A stretch of 64,000 bases of DNA from Mycobacteriales bacterium (GCA_030447385.1 JAUJOY010000002.1:308224-372223), one strand, 5' to 3'; positions 44,336 to 53,884 are shown, counted from the stretch's first letter. The notes: a model not told the origin generated them from the letters alone. Translations and numbers: made by a program.

Positions 44336-45717
44336 CCACGGCGACGCCCGACCGCGTGGTCCGGCGCTCCTCGGGCACCGCCGCGGTGCGGTCCGCCGGC
44401 GCCGCGGGCCGCGCCTCCTCGGGCCGCACACCGGTCCTGCAGCGGCCGCTGGCCTCCTACCACCTGCTCCTGACGAGCAGCCTGCTGCTGCTGGGTCTCG
44501 GGCTGATGATGGTCTTCTCGGCCTCGAGCGTGCGGTCCTACGCCAGCACCGGCTCGGTGCTGTCCATCGGGATCAAGCAGGGCACGTTCATCGCCGTCGG
44601 GCTGCCGCTGATGTTCGCCGCGTCCCGGCTGCCCGTGCGGGTCTACCGCGCCGCCGCCTACCCCCTGCTGCTGGTGACCTTCGCCCTGCTCATCGCGGTG
44701 CTCCTGCCCGGCGTCGGCAACGAGGTGAAGGGCGCGACCAGCTGGATCCCGCTGCCGCTGGGGTTCAACCTGCAGCCCAGCGAGCTCGCCAAGCCGGCCC
44801 TCGCGCTGTGGGGCGCGGACCTGCTGGTCCGCAAGCGCAAGCTGCTCCGGGTCCAACGGCACGTGCTGGTGCCGCTCCTGCCGGTGTCGGGGCTGGTGCT
44901 GCTGCTGGTGCTCCTCCAGCCCGACTTCGGGACCACCGTGGCGCTGGCCTCGATCGTCGTCGCCCTGCTGTGGGTGGCCGGGATCCCGCTGCAGCTGTTC
45001 GGCCTGCTGTGCGTGGGTGTCGCGTCCGCCGGTGGGCTGCTGGCCTTGAGCAGCCCCCACCGCGTCGAGCGGCTCCTGTCCTTCCGGGACCCGTTCGCCG
45101 ACGCGGGCGACACCGGCTACCAGGCGGTCCAGGGGTTCTACGCCCTGTCCTCGGGGGGGCTGTTCGGGCTCGGCCCCGGCGCCAGCCGCGAGAAGTGGGC
45201 GGGTGGGCTTCCCGAGGCGCACACCGACTACGTGTTCGCGATCATCGGCGAGGAGTTCGGGCTGCTCGGCACGCTCAGCGTGGTGGCGCTGTTCGCCGTG
45301 CTGATCTACACGGGGGTCCGCATCGCCCAGCGCTCGGTCGACCCGTTCGTGCGGCTGGTGTCCTTCGCCGTCGCGGCGTGGTTCGCCTGCCAGGCGGTCA
45401 TCAACATGGGGGCCGTGGTCGGGCTGCTGCCCATCACCGGCATCCCCCTCCCGATGGTCTCCTTCGGGGGGTCGGCGATGCTGCCCACGCTCGTCTCGGT
45501 GGGCATGCTGCTGTCCTTCGCCCGTGCGGAGCCGGGAGCGGCGGCCGCGCTGCGCGCGCGGCGCGGGCTGCGCAGCCGGCTGCGCGGGGAGGAGGTCCCC
45601 ACCCCGCGGCAGCGCACGGCGGAGCGAGCGCGTCCCGCCGCGCGACCCGTGGCGCGCACCGCGCCCCGCCGCCCCCGCGGTCCCGGCGCACCCCGCCGCC
45701 CCGCCGGTCGTACGTGA
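44332..45717 (+). CDS. ftsW: Cell division SEDS glycosyltransferase FtsW
   Basis: This 461-aa SEDS-family membrane protein should polymerise septal glycan with FtsI. It has about ten membrane helices, LQPDFGTT with the catalytic Asp, [20 protein letters not shown] and [10 protein letters not shown]. Long basic tails flank both ends: Arg/Ser-rich at the N-terminus and about 65 Arg/Pro/Ala-rich residues at the C-terminus, typical of actinobacterial FtsW. ATG overlaps murD and the stop overlaps the murG GTG. Confidence 0.93.
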   Translation: MTTATPDRVVRRSSGTAAVRSAGAAGRASSGRTPVLQRPLASYHLLLTSSLLLLGLGLMMVFSASSVRSYASTGSVLSIGIKQGTFIAVGLPLMFAASRLPVRVYRAAAYPLLLVTFALLIAVLLPGVGNEVKGATSWIPLPLGFNLQPSELAKPALALWGADLLVRKRKLLRVQRHVLVPLLPVSGLVLLLVLLQPDFGTTVALASIVVALLWVAGIPLQLFGLLCVGVASAGGLLALSSPHRVERLLSFRDPFADAGDTGYQAVQGFYALSSGGLFGLGPGASREKWAGGLPEAHTDYVFAIIGEEFGLLGTLSVVALFAVLIYTGVRIAQRSVDPFVRLVSFAVAAWFACQAVINMGAVVGLLPITGIPLPMVSFGGSAMLPTLVSVGMLLSFARAEPGAAAALRARRGLRSRLRGEEVPTPRQRTAERARPAARPVARTAPRRPRGPGAPRRPAGRT

Positions 45718-46814
45718 CCGCGCTGTCCGTGGTGCTGGCCGGTGGGGGCACCGCCGGCCACGTCGAACCCGCGCTTGCCCTGGCCGATGCCCTGCGCCGG
45801 CGCGACCCCGCGACGGTGCTCACCGTCCTCGGCACCGCGACCGGGCTCGAGGCGCGACTGGTCCCGGCGCGCGGCTACCCGCTGGCGCAGATCCCCCGGG
45901 TGCCGCTGCCGCGCCGTCCGACGCCGGACCTCCTGCGGGTTCCTGCTCGGGTGGCGGGCGCCGTACGCCAGACCCTCGCCCACCTCGACCGGGTGGGGGC
46001 CGACGTCGTGGTCGGGTTCGGTGGCTACGTCGCGCTGCCCGCCTACCTCGCGGCGCGCCGCCGGCGTACTCCTCTGGTCGTCCACGAGGCCAACGCACGA
46101 GCGGGCCTGGCCAACCGGGTCGGGGCTCGGCTCACACCGCACGTCGCGGCGGCGGTCGAGGGCAGCGGCCTGCCCGGGGCCGTGGTGCTCGGCATCCCGC
46201 TGCGGGCTGCCGTGGCCGGGCTGGACCGGGCCTCGTCCCGGACGGCCGCGCGCGCCGAGCTCGGCGTCGGGGCCGGGCCGGTGCTGCTCGTGACAGGTGG
46301 CTCCCAGGGCGCCAGGAACCTCAACACCGCCGTGACGGCGGCCGGCCCGGACCTGGCCGCCGCGGGAGTCGAGGTGCTCCACGTGACCGGCCCGGCGCAG
46401 GCCGACGCGGTACGCGCCGCGCTGGGTCCCTCCGCCCCCGAGACCCACCACGTGCTGCCCTACGTCGACCGCATGGAGCTGGCCTACGCCGCGGCCGACC
46501 TCGCGGTCTGCCGGGCTGGAGCCATGACCTGCGCGGAGCTGGCCGCGGTCGGGCTGCCCGCCGTCTACGTGCCGCTGCCGATCGGCAACGGCGAGCAGGA
46601 GCTCAACGCGGCTCCCACGGTGCGCGCCGGCGGAGGTCTCCTGGTGCCCGACGCCCGCTTCGACCGGGACTACCTGCTCCGGGAGGTCCTGCCGCTGATC
46701 CTGGACCCCGACCGACTGGCCGCGATGGCGGCGGCCGCCTCCACCCTCGGGCACCGGGACGCCGACGAGGAGCTGGCCGACCTCGTGCTGAGGGCGGCCG
46801 GAGCGTCCTCGTGA
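45714..46814 (+). CDS. murG: UDP-GlcNAc:lipid I N-acetylglucosaminyltransferase
   Basis: This 366-aa GT28 enzyme converts lipid I to lipid II at the inner membrane face. It starts [21 protein letters not shown] (usually GGTGGH; the second Gly is Ala here), with [40 protein letters not shown] and [26 protein letters not shown] 45714 overlaps ftsW; the stop overlaps the murC GTG. Confidence 0.95.
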   Translation: MTALSVVLAGGGTAGHVEPALALADALRRRDPATVLTVLGTATGLEARLVPARGYPLAQIPRVPLPRRPTPDLLRVPARVAGAVRQTLAHLDRVGADVVVGFGGYVALPAYLAARRRRTPLVVHEANARAGLANRVGARLTPHVAAAVEGSGLPGAVVLGIPLRAAVAGLDRASSRTAARAELGVGAGPVLLVTGGSQGARNLNTAVTAAGPDLAAAGVEVLHVTGPAQADAVRAALGPSAPETHHVLPYVDRMELAYAAADLAVCRAGAMTCAELAAVGLPAVYVPLPIGNGEQELNAAPTVRAGGGLLVPDARFDRDYLLREVLPLILDPDRLAAMAAAASTLGHRDADEELADLVLRAAGASS

Positions 46815-48199
46815 GCGACGAGCTCGGCCGGGTCCACTTCGTCGGCATCGGCGGCGCGGGCATGAGCGGCATCGCCCGGGTGCTCCTGGCGCGCGGCAGC
46901 GCCGTCTCCGGCAGTGACGCCAAGGACTCGCGCACCATCGCCGCGCTGCGGGCCCTCGGTGCGCAGATCTCCCTCGGGCACGACGCGGCCTCGGTCGAGG
47001 GCGCGGACACCGTCGTGGTGTCCACCGCGATCCGGCCGGACAACCCGGAGCTGGTCGCGGCCCGCAGCACCGGCCTGCCGGTCCTGCTGCGGGCCGAGGC
47101 CCTGGCCGCCCTGCTGCGCGGGCGTCGTGGGGTGGCCGTCGCGGGCACCCACGGCAAGACCACGACCACCTCGATGCTCACCGTCGCGATCCAGCACTGC
47201 GGCGTGGACCCCTCCTTCGCGATCGGCGGCGACCTCAACGAGGCCGGGAGCAACGCCCACCACGGCAGCGGGCAGCTGTTCATCGTCGAGGCCGACGAGA
47301 GCGACGGCTCGTTCCTGGCCTATCGGCCGCACGCCGCGCTCGTGACCAACGTGGAGGCCGAGCACCTCGACCACTACGGCGACGCGGAGTCGGTGCACCG
47401 GGCGTTCGAGCAGTTCGTGGGGACGGTCCAGCCCGCGGGGTTCGTCGTGCTGTGCGCCGACGACCCCGGCACGCGCCGGCTCGCGGGCACCGCCCGCTCG
47501 GCGGGCCTCGACGTGCGCACGTACGGCCTTGCGGCGGACGCCGACCTGCGGATCGACGGGCTGGCCGTCAGCGGCACGACGAGCCGCTACCAGCCGGTCC
47601 TGCGCGGTCGCCGGCTGCCCGCGGTCGCGCTGGCCGTACCCGGGGCGCACCTGGCGCTGAACTCCGCCGGGGCGCTGCTCATGGGCATCGGCCTCGGGCT
47701 CGAGCCGGGCACCCTCGTCAGCGGGCTCGCCGGCTTCAGCGGGGTCCGGCGCCGCATGGAGCTCAAGGGCACCATAGGAGGCATCCGGGTGTACGACGAC
47801 TACGCCCACCACCCCACCGAGGTGCGCGCCCAGCTGGTCGCGGCCCGCGAGGTCGTCGGCACGGGGCGGCTGGTCGTCGCCTTCCAGCCGCACCGCTACA
47901 GCCGCACCCTGGTGTTCGGCGACGAGCTGGGGCAGGCGCTCGGCCTGGCCGACGAGGTGGTGGTGATGGAGGTCTACGCCGCGGGGGAGGACCCGATCCC
48001 GGGCGCCACGGGCGCCACGGTCGCCGCGGCGGTGCCGCTGCCCGGCGACTCGGTCGTGTTCGAGCCGTCCTGGACGGCCGTGCCGGGACGACTCGCCGGG
48101 CGCGCGCAGCCCGGTGACCTCGTGCTCACCCTGGGGGCAGGGGACATCACCGCGGTCGGGCCGGAGGTCCTGCGACTGCTGGCGGGGGAGGCGCCGTGA
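46811..48199 (+). CDS. murC: UDP-N-acetylmuramate L-alanine ligase
   Basis: This 462-aa Mur ligase adds the first L-Ala. Motifs: [19 protein letters not shown] at the N-terminus, [14 protein letters not shown] (ATP loop), [20 protein letters not shown] and [24 protein letters not shown] near the end. Start GTG 46811 overlaps the murG stop. Its own stop overlaps the GTG of a 15-codon mini-ORF that runs into ftsQ. Confidence 0.95.
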   Translation: MSDELGRVHFVGIGGAGMSGIARVLLARGSAVSGSDAKDSRTIAALRALGAQISLGHDAASVEGADTVVVSTAIRPDNPELVAARSTGLPVLLRAEALAALLRGRRGVAVAGTHGKTTTTSMLTVAIQHCGVDPSFAIGGDLNEAGSNAHHGSGQLFIVEADESDGSFLAYRPHAALVTNVEAEHLDHYGDAESVHRAFEQFVGTVQPAGFVVLCADDPGTRRLAGTARSAGLDVRTYGLAADADLRIDGLAVSGTTSRYQPVLRGRRLPAVALAVPGAHLALNSAGALLMGIGLGLEPGTLVSGLAGFSGVRRRMELKGTIGGIRVYDDYAHHPTEVRAQLVAAREVVGTGRLVVAFQPHRYSRTLVFGDELGQALGLADEVVVMEVYAAGEDPIPGATGATVAAAVPLPGDSVVFEPSWTAVPGRLAGRAQPGDLVLTLGAGDITAVGPEVLRLLAGEAP

Positions 48200-48243
48200 G
48201 CCGGGTCCGCGGTCGCCCGCCCCGCCCGAGGCGGCGCAGGTGA
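48196..48243 (+). CDS. 15-codon mini-ORF coupling murC to ftsQ
   Basis: GTG overlaps the murC stop (GTGA), and after 15 codons ([15 protein letters not shown]) the TGA overlaps the ftsQ GTG (GTGA). The arrangement is identical in logic to the murF-mraY mini-ORF. The peptide is Arg/Pro only, so a coupling role is more likely than a product role. Confidence 0.45.
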   Translation: MSRVRGRPPRPRRRR

Positions 48244-49010
48244 CGGCGCCGAGCGCCGGCCAGCGGCCCGCGCGGGTGCTCCCGGCTGAGCCCCGGCTCG
48301 CGGAGCGGGCCCGCGCGCAGCGCAGCACCCGGCGCCGCTGGTTCCTCCGGCGCTGCGCCGAGGCGCTGGTGGTGCTGCTGCCGCTGGTGGCGCTGGCGTG
48401 GGTGCTGCTGGTCTCGACCTGGGTGATCGTCGACCGTGTCGAGGTCGTGGGCACCGGCCGGCTGACCGTCGAGGAGGTGACCGCCGTCGCCGCCGTGGCC
48501 CCAGGGACACCGCTCGCGCGGGTGGACCTCGACCGCGTGGCGGGCGCGGTGAGCCGCCTGCCCGCCGTGGCCGACGTGCAGGCGCACCGGTCCTGGCCCG
48601 GCACCCTGCGCCTGAACGTCACCGAGCGCTCGCCCGTGGCCGGGGTCCCCTCCGCCGGCGGCGTCACGCTGGTGGACCGGGAGGGCGTGCCGTTCGCGTC
48701 GGCGCCGGTGCTGCCCGACGGGGCGTTCCGGCTGGAGGTCGCGCAGGTCGGACCGCAGGATCCGGCGACGCTCGCCGCGCTGCAGGTCTCGCGCGAGCTC
48801 CCGGCGACCCTGAGGGCACAGGTGCAGGCCCTGCAGGCGGCGTCGCCCTCGTCGGTGGTCCTGCTGCTGGCGGGCGGACGACAGGTGGTGTGGGGCCCGC
48901 CAGGGGACGCGGCGGCGAAGGCCGCAGCGGTCGAGGCGCTGCTGAAGCTGCCGGGACGGGTCGTCGACGTGAGCGCTCCCGGCGTCGCGGTGCGCAGGGA
49001 CAGCCCGTGA
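48240..49010 (+). CDS. ftsQ: Cell division protein FtsQ
   Basis: The 256-aa bitopic protein has a basic cytoplasmic N-terminus, one membrane helix (ALVVLLPLVALAWVLLVSTWVIV), a POTRA domain ([21 protein letters not shown] to RSWPGTLRLNVTERSPVA) and the FtsQ beta domain (GVTLVDREGVPFAS). It links cytoplasmic and outer divisome parts via FtsL/FtsB. GTG 48240 is the first in-frame start after murC. The stop overlaps a further mini-ORF. Confidence 0.92.
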   Translation: MTAPSAGQRPARVLPAEPRLAERARAQRSTRRRWFLRRCAEALVVLLPLVALAWVLLVSTWVIVDRVEVVGTGRLTVEEVTAVAAVAPGTPLARVDLDRVAGAVSRLPAVADVQAHRSWPGTLRLNVTERSPVAGVPSAGGVTLVDREGVPFASAPVLPDGAFRLEVAQVGPQDPATLAALQVSRELPATLRAQVQALQAASPSSVVLLLAGGRQVVWGPPGDAAAKAAAVEALLKLPGRVVDVSAPGVAVRRDSP

Positions 49011-49078
49011 CCCGGCTCGCTGAACCCGCAACGGGTAGCCGCAGCCGGCTCTGGGCAGACTCGGGAAGACCCGCCTAG
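49007..49078 (+). CDS. 23-codon mini-ORF after ftsQ
   Basis: GTG overlaps the ftsQ stop (GTGA). The 23-codon ORF ends at TAG 49076-49078, and that stop overlaps an AGGAGG sequence (49077-49082). Ribosomes finishing here would sit on the Shine-Dalgarno of the following PAS-GGDEF gene. The product (opening VTRLAEPATGSRSRL) has no recognisable features. Confidence 0.4.
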   Translation: MTRLAEPATGSRSRLWADSGRPA

Positions 49079-49158
49079 GAGGTCTCGCCCTGTCCACGCC
49101 GATCCCGCTGCCGACGCCGACGCCGTCGCCGTACAGGGAGCCTGCCAGGGCCGCACGG

Positions 49159-50049
49159 GTGACCATGGACGCCTTCGTCACGAGCTCGGACGTGTTCGAG
49201 AGCTTCTTCACCAGTGCCCGCATCGGCCTGGCCCTCGCCGACCTGTCCGGCCGCTTCCTGCGCGTCAACGACAGCTACGCCGACCTGCTCGGCCGGCCGA
49301 GCGAGGACCTCGTCGGCGTCGCGCTGCGCGAGGTCCTGCGGGGGACCGACGGGAAGCCGCTGGACCTCGCGCCGCTGCTGGACGGGACGCGGTCGTGGCT
49401 GCAGTCCGAGCAGGAACACGTGCGCCCTGACCGCGCGGTCGTGTGGGTGCTCCACGGCATCGCGCCCGTGGCAGGTCCGGACGGCGCACCGGGCTGGTAC
49501 GCCCTCAGCGCCCAGGACATCACCGAGCGGCGGCAGGCCGAGCAGAACCTGCGGGACCTGCACGTCGTGCTCAGCGAGCAGGCGGTCCGCGACCCGCTGA
49601 CGGGGCTGGCCAACCGGGCCCTGCTGGCGGAGCGCCTCACCGCCTCCCTGGCCCGCGACACCCGTAGCGGCGAGTCGACCGGCGTGCTCTTCCTCGACCT
49701 CGACGGGTTCAAGGAGGTCAACGACCGCTTCGGCCACGCGGTGGGTGACGCGGTCCTGCGGGCGGTCGCCGACCGGCTGCGGCGGGCCGTCCGGCCCTCC
49801 GACACCGTCGCCCGGCTGGGGGGCGACGAGTTCGTGGTCGTGGTGGAGGGCGCCTCACCCGCAGCCGTGGACGCGCTGGCCCGGAGGCTGACGGGCGCGG
49901 TCGCCGCGCCACTGACCGTGCAGGGGACAACCCTCAACATCGGGGTGAGCGTTGGGGTTGCGCTGGCGGAGTCCGGCCGAGCAGAGGCCTCCGCGCTGCT
50001 CTCCCAGGCCGACTCGCGCATGTACGACGCGAAGCGCCACGCGCGCTAG
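49159..50049 (+). CDS. PAS-GGDEF protein (putative diguanylate cyclase) between ftsQ and ftsZ
   Basis: This 296-aa protein has an N-terminal PAS domain (about residues 12-120: SARIGLALADLSGRFLRVND, SAQDITERRQAEQ), a short coiled linker and a GGDEF domain (DPLTGLANRALL, VLFLDLDGFKEVNDRFGH, ARLGGDEFVVVVEG). The active-site GGDEF is intact; no RxxD inhibitory site is evident before it. It should make cyclic di-GMP in response to a PAS-sensed signal. GTG 49159 is annotated; a CTG at 49090, 7 bp after a perfect AGGAGG, would add 23 Pro/Thr-rich residues. A gene of this type inside dcw is unusual. Confidence 0.88.
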   Translation: MTMDAFVTSSDVFESFFTSARIGLALADLSGRFLRVNDSYADLLGRPSEDLVGVALREVLRGTDGKPLDLAPLLDGTRSWLQSEQEHVRPDRAVVWVLHGIAPVAGPDGAPGWYALSAQDITERRQAEQNLRDLHVVLSEQAVRDPLTGLANRALLAERLTASLARDTRSGESTGVLFLDLDGFKEVNDRFGHAVGDAVLRAVADRLRRAVRPSDTVARLGGDEFVVVVEGASPAAVDALARRLTGAVAAPLTVQGTTLNIGVSVGVALAESGRAEASALLSQADSRMYDAKRHAR

Positions 50050-50092
50050 CGCGCCGCGCGGCAACTTGGTGACGCGACACGCCGCGGCGTAG

Positions 50093-50122
50093 TTGACCGC
50101 CGCAACAGCCTCCCCGTACCGT
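50093..50122 (+). promoter_or_regulatory. Candidate ftsZ promoter P1
   Basis: TTGACC at 50093-50098 and TACCGT at 50117-50122 are spaced by 18 bp, in the 209-bp gap before ftsZ. Confidence 0.5.
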
Positions 50123-50140
50123 CCCGGCCCAGGCAGCAGG

Positions 50141-50169
50141 TTGACATAACTCTCAGCCTCCGGTTGAGG
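50141..50169 (+). promoter_or_regulatory. Conserved ftsZ upstream element / candidate promoter P2
   Basis: TTGACATAACTCTCAGCCTC followed by CGGTTGAGG contains a consensus -35 (TTGACA, 50141-50146) and a CCTC-N5-GAGG inverted repeat (50157-50169). A TTGACATAACxCT element upstream of ftsZ is familiar from other actinobacteria. The -10 at 17-bp spacing (TTGAGG) is poor, so an activator or alternative use is possible. Confidence 0.6.
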
Positions 50170-50258
50170 TCGAGCCTTCCGGAGGCCCCTCCCAGAGCCT
50201 GTTCCTGCCGGCTGCCCGTCTTCTTCTTCCGCCCCCGTACGAGAGGCATCCATCCATC

Positions 50259-51386
50259 GTGGCAGCTCCGCAGAACTACCTCGCGGTCATCAAGGTGGTC
50301 GGCATCGGCGGTGGCGGCGTCAACGCCGTCAACCGGATGATCGAGGTCGGCCTCAAGGGCGTCGAGTTCATCGCCATCAACACCGATGCCCAGGCGCTGC
50401 TCATGAGCGACGCGGACGTCAAGCTCGACATCGGCCGTGAGCTGACGCGCGGCCTGGGCGCGGGGGCTCAGCCCGACGTCGGCCGGCAGGCGGCCCAGGA
50501 CCACCAGGAGGAGATCGAGGAGGTCCTCAAGGGGGCCGACATGGTCTTCGTCACCGCGGGCGAGGGTGGCGGCACGGGCACGGGCGGTGCGCCCGTCGTC
50601 GCCAGCGTGGCGAGGGGACTCGGCGCGCTCACCATCGGCGTGGTCACCCGGCCGTTCTCCTTCGAGGGGCGCCGTCGGGCGCAGCAGGCCGAGGAGGGGA
50701 TCGACGCCCTCCGCGCCGAGGTGGACACCCTCATCATCATCCCGAACGACCGGCTGCTGTCCATCAGCGACCGCTCGGTCAGCGTCATGGACGCCTTCAA
50801 GAGCGCCGACCAGGTCCTGCTCTCGGGCGTCCAGGGCATCACCGACCTCATCACGACCCCGGGCCTGATCAACCTCGACTTCGCCGACGTCAAAGCCGTC
50901 ATGAGCGGGGCCGGCAGCGCCCTCATGGGGATCGGCAACGCCCGCGGGGACGACCGGGCCGCCGTCGCCGCCGAGATGGCCATCGCGAGCCCGCTGCTCG
51001 AAGCCAGCATGGACGGTGCCCACGGGGTCCTGCTCAACATCTCCGGGGGAAGCGACCTCGGCCTTTTCGAGATCAACGAGGCAGCGCAGCTGGTGGCGGA
51101 CGCCGCGCACCCCGAGGCCAACATCATCTTCGGTGCCGTCATCGACGACGCGCTCGGCGACGAGGTGCGCGTCACGGTGATCGCTGCCGGCTTCGACGCC
51201 GGCGCACCCACGCCGGTGCGGCGGGTCGAGACCCGCCGTCAGCCCGAGCCGGCGCCGGAGCCGGTCCCGACGGCCAAGCCGGCGCCGCCCTTCGCCCAGC
51301 AGCGCCCCCGGCCGATCGCACCGCAGCCCACCCGCCGCACCGTCGTCTTCGAGGACGACCTCGACGTGCCCGACTTCCTGAAGTAG
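50259..51386 (+). CDS. ftsZ: Cell division GTPase FtsZ
   Basis: This 375-aa tubulin homologue forms the Z ring. It has [15 protein letters not shown], the tubulin signature [15 protein letters not shown], the T7 region [11 protein letters not shown] and a C-terminal conserved peptide [10 protein letters not shown] after a Pro-rich linker. That tail binds SepF and FtsW in actinobacteria. The start is GTG. It has its own promoter region. The reading frame after the TAG stop is shared with ylmD. Confidence 0.97.
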   Translation: MAAPQNYLAVIKVVGIGGGGVNAVNRMIEVGLKGVEFIAINTDAQALLMSDADVKLDIGRELTRGLGAGAQPDVGRQAAQDHQEEIEEVLKGADMVFVTAGEGGGTGTGGAPVVASVARGLGALTIGVVTRPFSFEGRRRAQQAEEGIDALRAEVDTLIIIPNDRLLSISDRSVSVMDAFKSADQVLLSGVQGITDLITTPGLINLDFADVKAVMSGAGSALMGIGNARGDDRAAVAAEMAIASPLLEASMDGAHGVLLNISGGSDLGLFEINEAAQLVADAAHPEANIIFGAVIDDALGDEVRVTVIAAGFDAGAPTPVRRVETRRQPEPAPEPVPTAKPAPPFAQQRPRPIAPQPTRRTVVFEDDLDVPDFLK

Positions 51387-51392
51387 CGCTCC

Positions 51393-52142
51393 CTGACGTC
51401 TGCTCCAGCGCTCCAGCTGCTCGCGGCCGGGCTCCCGGCCCCTGCCGTCGGCGGTTTCACGACCCGCCTCGGCGGCACGAGCGCTGCGCCCTACGACAGC
51501 CTCAACCTCGGCCTGCACGTCGCTGACGACCCCGAGCGGGTGGACGCCAACCGGCACCTCTTCGCTGCCGCCGCCGGGGTGGCGGTGGAGTTCCTGGTGT
51601 TCGCCGAGCAGGTGCACGGCAGCGGGGTCGCGGTGGTGCGGGCTCCGGGCGCTCGGGCGGTCGCGGGGGTGGACGCACTCGTGACCGCGACCCCAGGCCT
51701 CGGGCTGGTCGTGCTCTCGGCCGACTGCCTCGGGGTGCTCCTGGTCGATCCGGCCGCCGGCGTCGCGGCCGCGGCGCATGCGGGACGAAGGGGCCTGGTC
51801 TCAGGAGTGCTGCAGGCGACCCTCGCCGTGATGGGCGAGCTCGGCGCGACCGCGGCCGGGACCACGGCGGTCCTCGGCCCGGCTGCCTGCGGCCGGTGCT
51901 ACGAGCTGCCGGCCGAGCTGGCGGACGCGGTCGAGGCCGCCGTGCCCGGCGCCAGGTCGACCACCCGGCAGGGGACGGCGGCGGTCGACCTCGCTGCGGG
52001 GGCCGCCGGGCTGCTCCGGGCGCAGGGCGTACGCGCGGTGGGCGCCGTCGGCGGCTGCACGATCGAGCAGCCGAGCCTGCTGTTCTCCTACCGCCGCAGC
52101 GGCCGCACGGGCCGGCACGCGGCGTTCGTCCGGCTGGCATGA
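51393..52142 (+). CDS. ylmD: YlmD/YfiH-type purine nucleoside phosphorylase-laccase family protein, CTG start
   Basis: The YlmD family (polyphenol oxidase/laccase-domain, with reported purine nucleosidase activity) is recognised by GGFTTRLGGTSAAPYDSLNLGLHVADD, FAEQVHGSGV, SADCLGVLL, AAAHAGRRGL and CTIEQPSLLFSYRR, with the His/Cys metal ligands present. The track ORF starts at 51540, inside conserved sequence. Between the ftsZ TAG and that point there is no ATG, GTG or TTG in frame; CTG 51393 gives 249 aa, the family length. The stop overlaps the yggS ATG. Confidence 0.82.
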   Translation: MTSAPALQLLAAGLPAPAVGGFTTRLGGTSAAPYDSLNLGLHVADDPERVDANRHLFAAAAGVAVEFLVFAEQVHGSGVAVVRAPGARAVAGVDALVTATPGLGLVVLSADCLGVLLVDPAAGVAAAAHAGRRGLVSGVLQATLAVMGELGATAAGTTAVLGPAACGRCYELPAELADAVEAAVPGARSTTRQGTAAVDLAAGAAGLLRAQGVRAVGAVGGCTIEQPSLLFSYRRSGRTGRHAAFVRLA

Positions 52143-52828
52143 CACGGGCTGCGGCGCTGGCCGCGTCGCTCCAGGCGCTGGAGTTCCGGCTCGCCGCAGC
52201 CTGCGCCGCGGCCGGGCGCGCCAGGGACGACGTCACGCTGGTGGCGGTGAGCAAGACCCGCCCGTACGGCGACGTCGAGGTGCTGCGCGATCTCGGGCTG
52301 CGCGACTTCGGGGAGAACCGCGACCAGGAGGCCTCGGTCAAGGCCCGTGCCGTACCCGACGTGCGGTGGCACTTCGTGGGCAGCCTGCAGACCAACAAGG
52401 CGCGCCGGATCGCGTCGTACGCCTGCGCCGTGCACTCGGTCGACCGAGCGGCGCTCATAGCGCCGCTGGCCGACGGGGCGGCTCGGGCGCAACGCCGGAT
52501 CGAGGTGTTCCTGCAGGTCAGCCTGGACAACGGCCCGAACCGCGGCGGCGCGCCCGCCGCAGACGTGCCCGCGCTGGCGGACGCGGTGGCCGGAGCCGGC
52601 GGCCTGCTGCTGCGCGGGGTCATGGCCGTGGCGCCGCGGCAGGGTGATCCGGCCCGGGCGTTCGCCGCGCTGCACGAGGTCGCCGAGCGCCTTCGTCGCT
52701 ACCATCCGCAGGCCACCGCGATCAGCGCCGGGATGACCGGTGACCTGGAGGCGGCGATCGCCGCGGGCGCCACACACGTGCGTGTCGGAACGGCCTTGTT
52801 CGGCTGTCGGGCACCTGTGCTCCGGTAG
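52139..52828 (+). CDS. PLP-binding homeostasis protein YggS
   Basis: This 229-aa single-domain alanine-racemase-fold protein (YggS/PLPBP) controls pyridoxal phosphate and amino-acid homeostasis. LVAVSKTRP holds the PLP lysine; GENRDQEASVKA, WHFVGSLQTNKAR, VFLQVSLDNGPNRGG and AISAGMTGDLEAAIAAGATHVRVGTALFG are family motifs. ATG overlaps the ylmD stop. It is a usual member of the actinobacterial ftsZ-sepF interval. Confidence 0.93.
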   Translation: MTRAAALAASLQALEFRLAAACAAAGRARDDVTLVAVSKTRPYGDVEVLRDLGLRDFGENRDQEASVKARAVPDVRWHFVGSLQTNKARRIASYACAVHSVDRAALIAPLADGAARAQRRIEVFLQVSLDNGPNRGGAPAADVPALADAVAGAGGLLLRGVMAVAPRQGDPARAFAALHEVAERLRRYHPQATAISAGMTGDLEAAIAAGATHVRVGTALFGCRAPVLR

Positions 52829-52831
52829 TCT
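52803..52831 (+). promoter_or_regulatory. Possible sepF promoter
   Basis: TAGTCT at 52826-52831 fits the TAnnnT -10 pattern, overlapping the yggS stop; the -35 region is weak (GCTGTC at 17 bp). Confidence 0.35.
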
Positions 52832-52908
52832 GCGCGGCACCACCGTGACCTGACCGACCGCCCTGCGGCTCTCCCCGCGCGTCTCCGTTGTCGATCCGAG
52901 GAGCCCGA

Positions 52909-53466
52909 ATGCCCGGCGCCATGCGCAAGTTGGGTCTCTACCTTGGCCTGGTCGAAGACGACGAGGACAACCGCGGGTCGGCCTACGTCGACGACACGGA
53001 CGAGGAGGACGACGACGACGAGCTGGACCCGGCGCCGGTCGCCGTCGGCCCCCGCCGGTGGTCCGCCACCGACGACGCCCCGCGTGCCGCGCCGGTCCGG
53101 CGCCCGGTCGAGGCGCCGCTGCGTCAGTACGGCGCCGTCGCCGTGGACACCGCCCCGCGCGTCACCGCCCCGCCGGTGAGCGAGCCGAGCTACCGGATCA
53201 CGACGCTGCACCCCCGCACCTACAACGAGGCGCGCACGATCGGCGAGCACTACCGCCAGGGGACACCGGTGATCATGAACCTCACCGAGATGGACGACGT
53301 GGACGCCAAGCGCCTCGTCGACTTCGCCGCCGGCTTGATCTTCGGGCTGCGTGGCAGCATCGAGCGGGTCACCAACAAGGTGTTCCTGCTCTCGCCGCAG
53401 CATGTGAAGGTGACCGCCGAGGACAAGGCGCGCATCGCGGAGGGCGGATTCTTCAACCAGTCCTGA
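52909..53466 (+). CDS. sepF: Cell division protein SepF
   Basis: The 185-aa protein tethers FtsZ to the membrane in actinobacteria. It has an N-terminal amphipathic helix ([15 protein letters not shown]), an acidic linker ([11 protein letters not shown]) and the C-terminal SepF domain ([61 protein letters not shown]). ATG 52909 is chosen over the track start 52888 because gatccgaggagcccga provides the RBS 6 bp upstream. Confidence 0.93.
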   Translation: MPGAMRKLGLYLGLVEDDEDNRGSAYVDDTDEEDDDDELDPAPVAVGPRRWSATDDAPRAAPVRRPVEAPLRQYGAVAVDTAPRVTAPPVSEPSYRITTLHPRTYNEARTIGEHYRQGTPVIMNLTEMDDVDAKRLVDFAAGLIFGLRGSIERVTNKVFLLSPQHVKVTAEDKARIAEGGFFNQS

Positions 53467-53547
53467 TCGCGCGGGCGTGCACCGTCGTCGCCCGGCGCCT
53501 CGCCAGCCCCCTGACCCAGAACCCCCGACACCAGGAGCATTGCCCCC

Positions 53548-53835
53548 GTGCCTGCCGTGGCGACCGCGCTCTACTACGTGCTGCTGGTGTTCCTGCTGCT
53601 CCTGATCTTCCGCCTGGTCATGGAGTACGTCTTCCTGCTGGCGCGGTCCTACGAGCCCGCCGGTGCCGTCGCCGTTGCGCTCGAGATGGCCTACTCGGTG
53701 ACCGACCCACCGCTGAAGGCGCTGCGCCGGATCCTGCCGCCGCTGCGGATCGGCCAGGTCAGCCTGGACCTTGGCTTCATCGTGCTGTTCATCGTCGTGC
53801 GCATCCTCATGGGAGTGGTGGGGGAGTACCGATGA
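53548..53835 (+). CDS. YggT family membrane protein
   Basis: This 95-aa protein has two transmembrane segments (ALYYVLLVFLLLLIFRLVMEYVF and LDLGFIVLFIVVRILMGVV) around a cytoplasmic-side loop with TDPPLKALRRILPPLRIG, the YggT signature. It is always near sepF and divIVA in actinobacteria; its role in division or envelope is not settled. The start is GTG, 81 bp after sepF. Confidence 0.9.
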   Translation: MPAVATALYYVLLVFLLLLIFRLVMEYVFLLARSYEPAGAVAVALEMAYSVTDPPLKALRRILPPLRIGQVSLDLGFIVLFIVVRILMGVVGEYR

Positions 53836-53884
53836 CGCGACCGCCTACCTTGCGAGAGCTGTATCCCGAGAGAGCTGGGACCCC

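Noticed and set aside
45306-49268. Long minus-strand ORFs across murG-murC-ftsQ (482, 828 and 373 aa)
   Set aside because: Antisense to well-supported Mur and Fts genes; no domains recognised.
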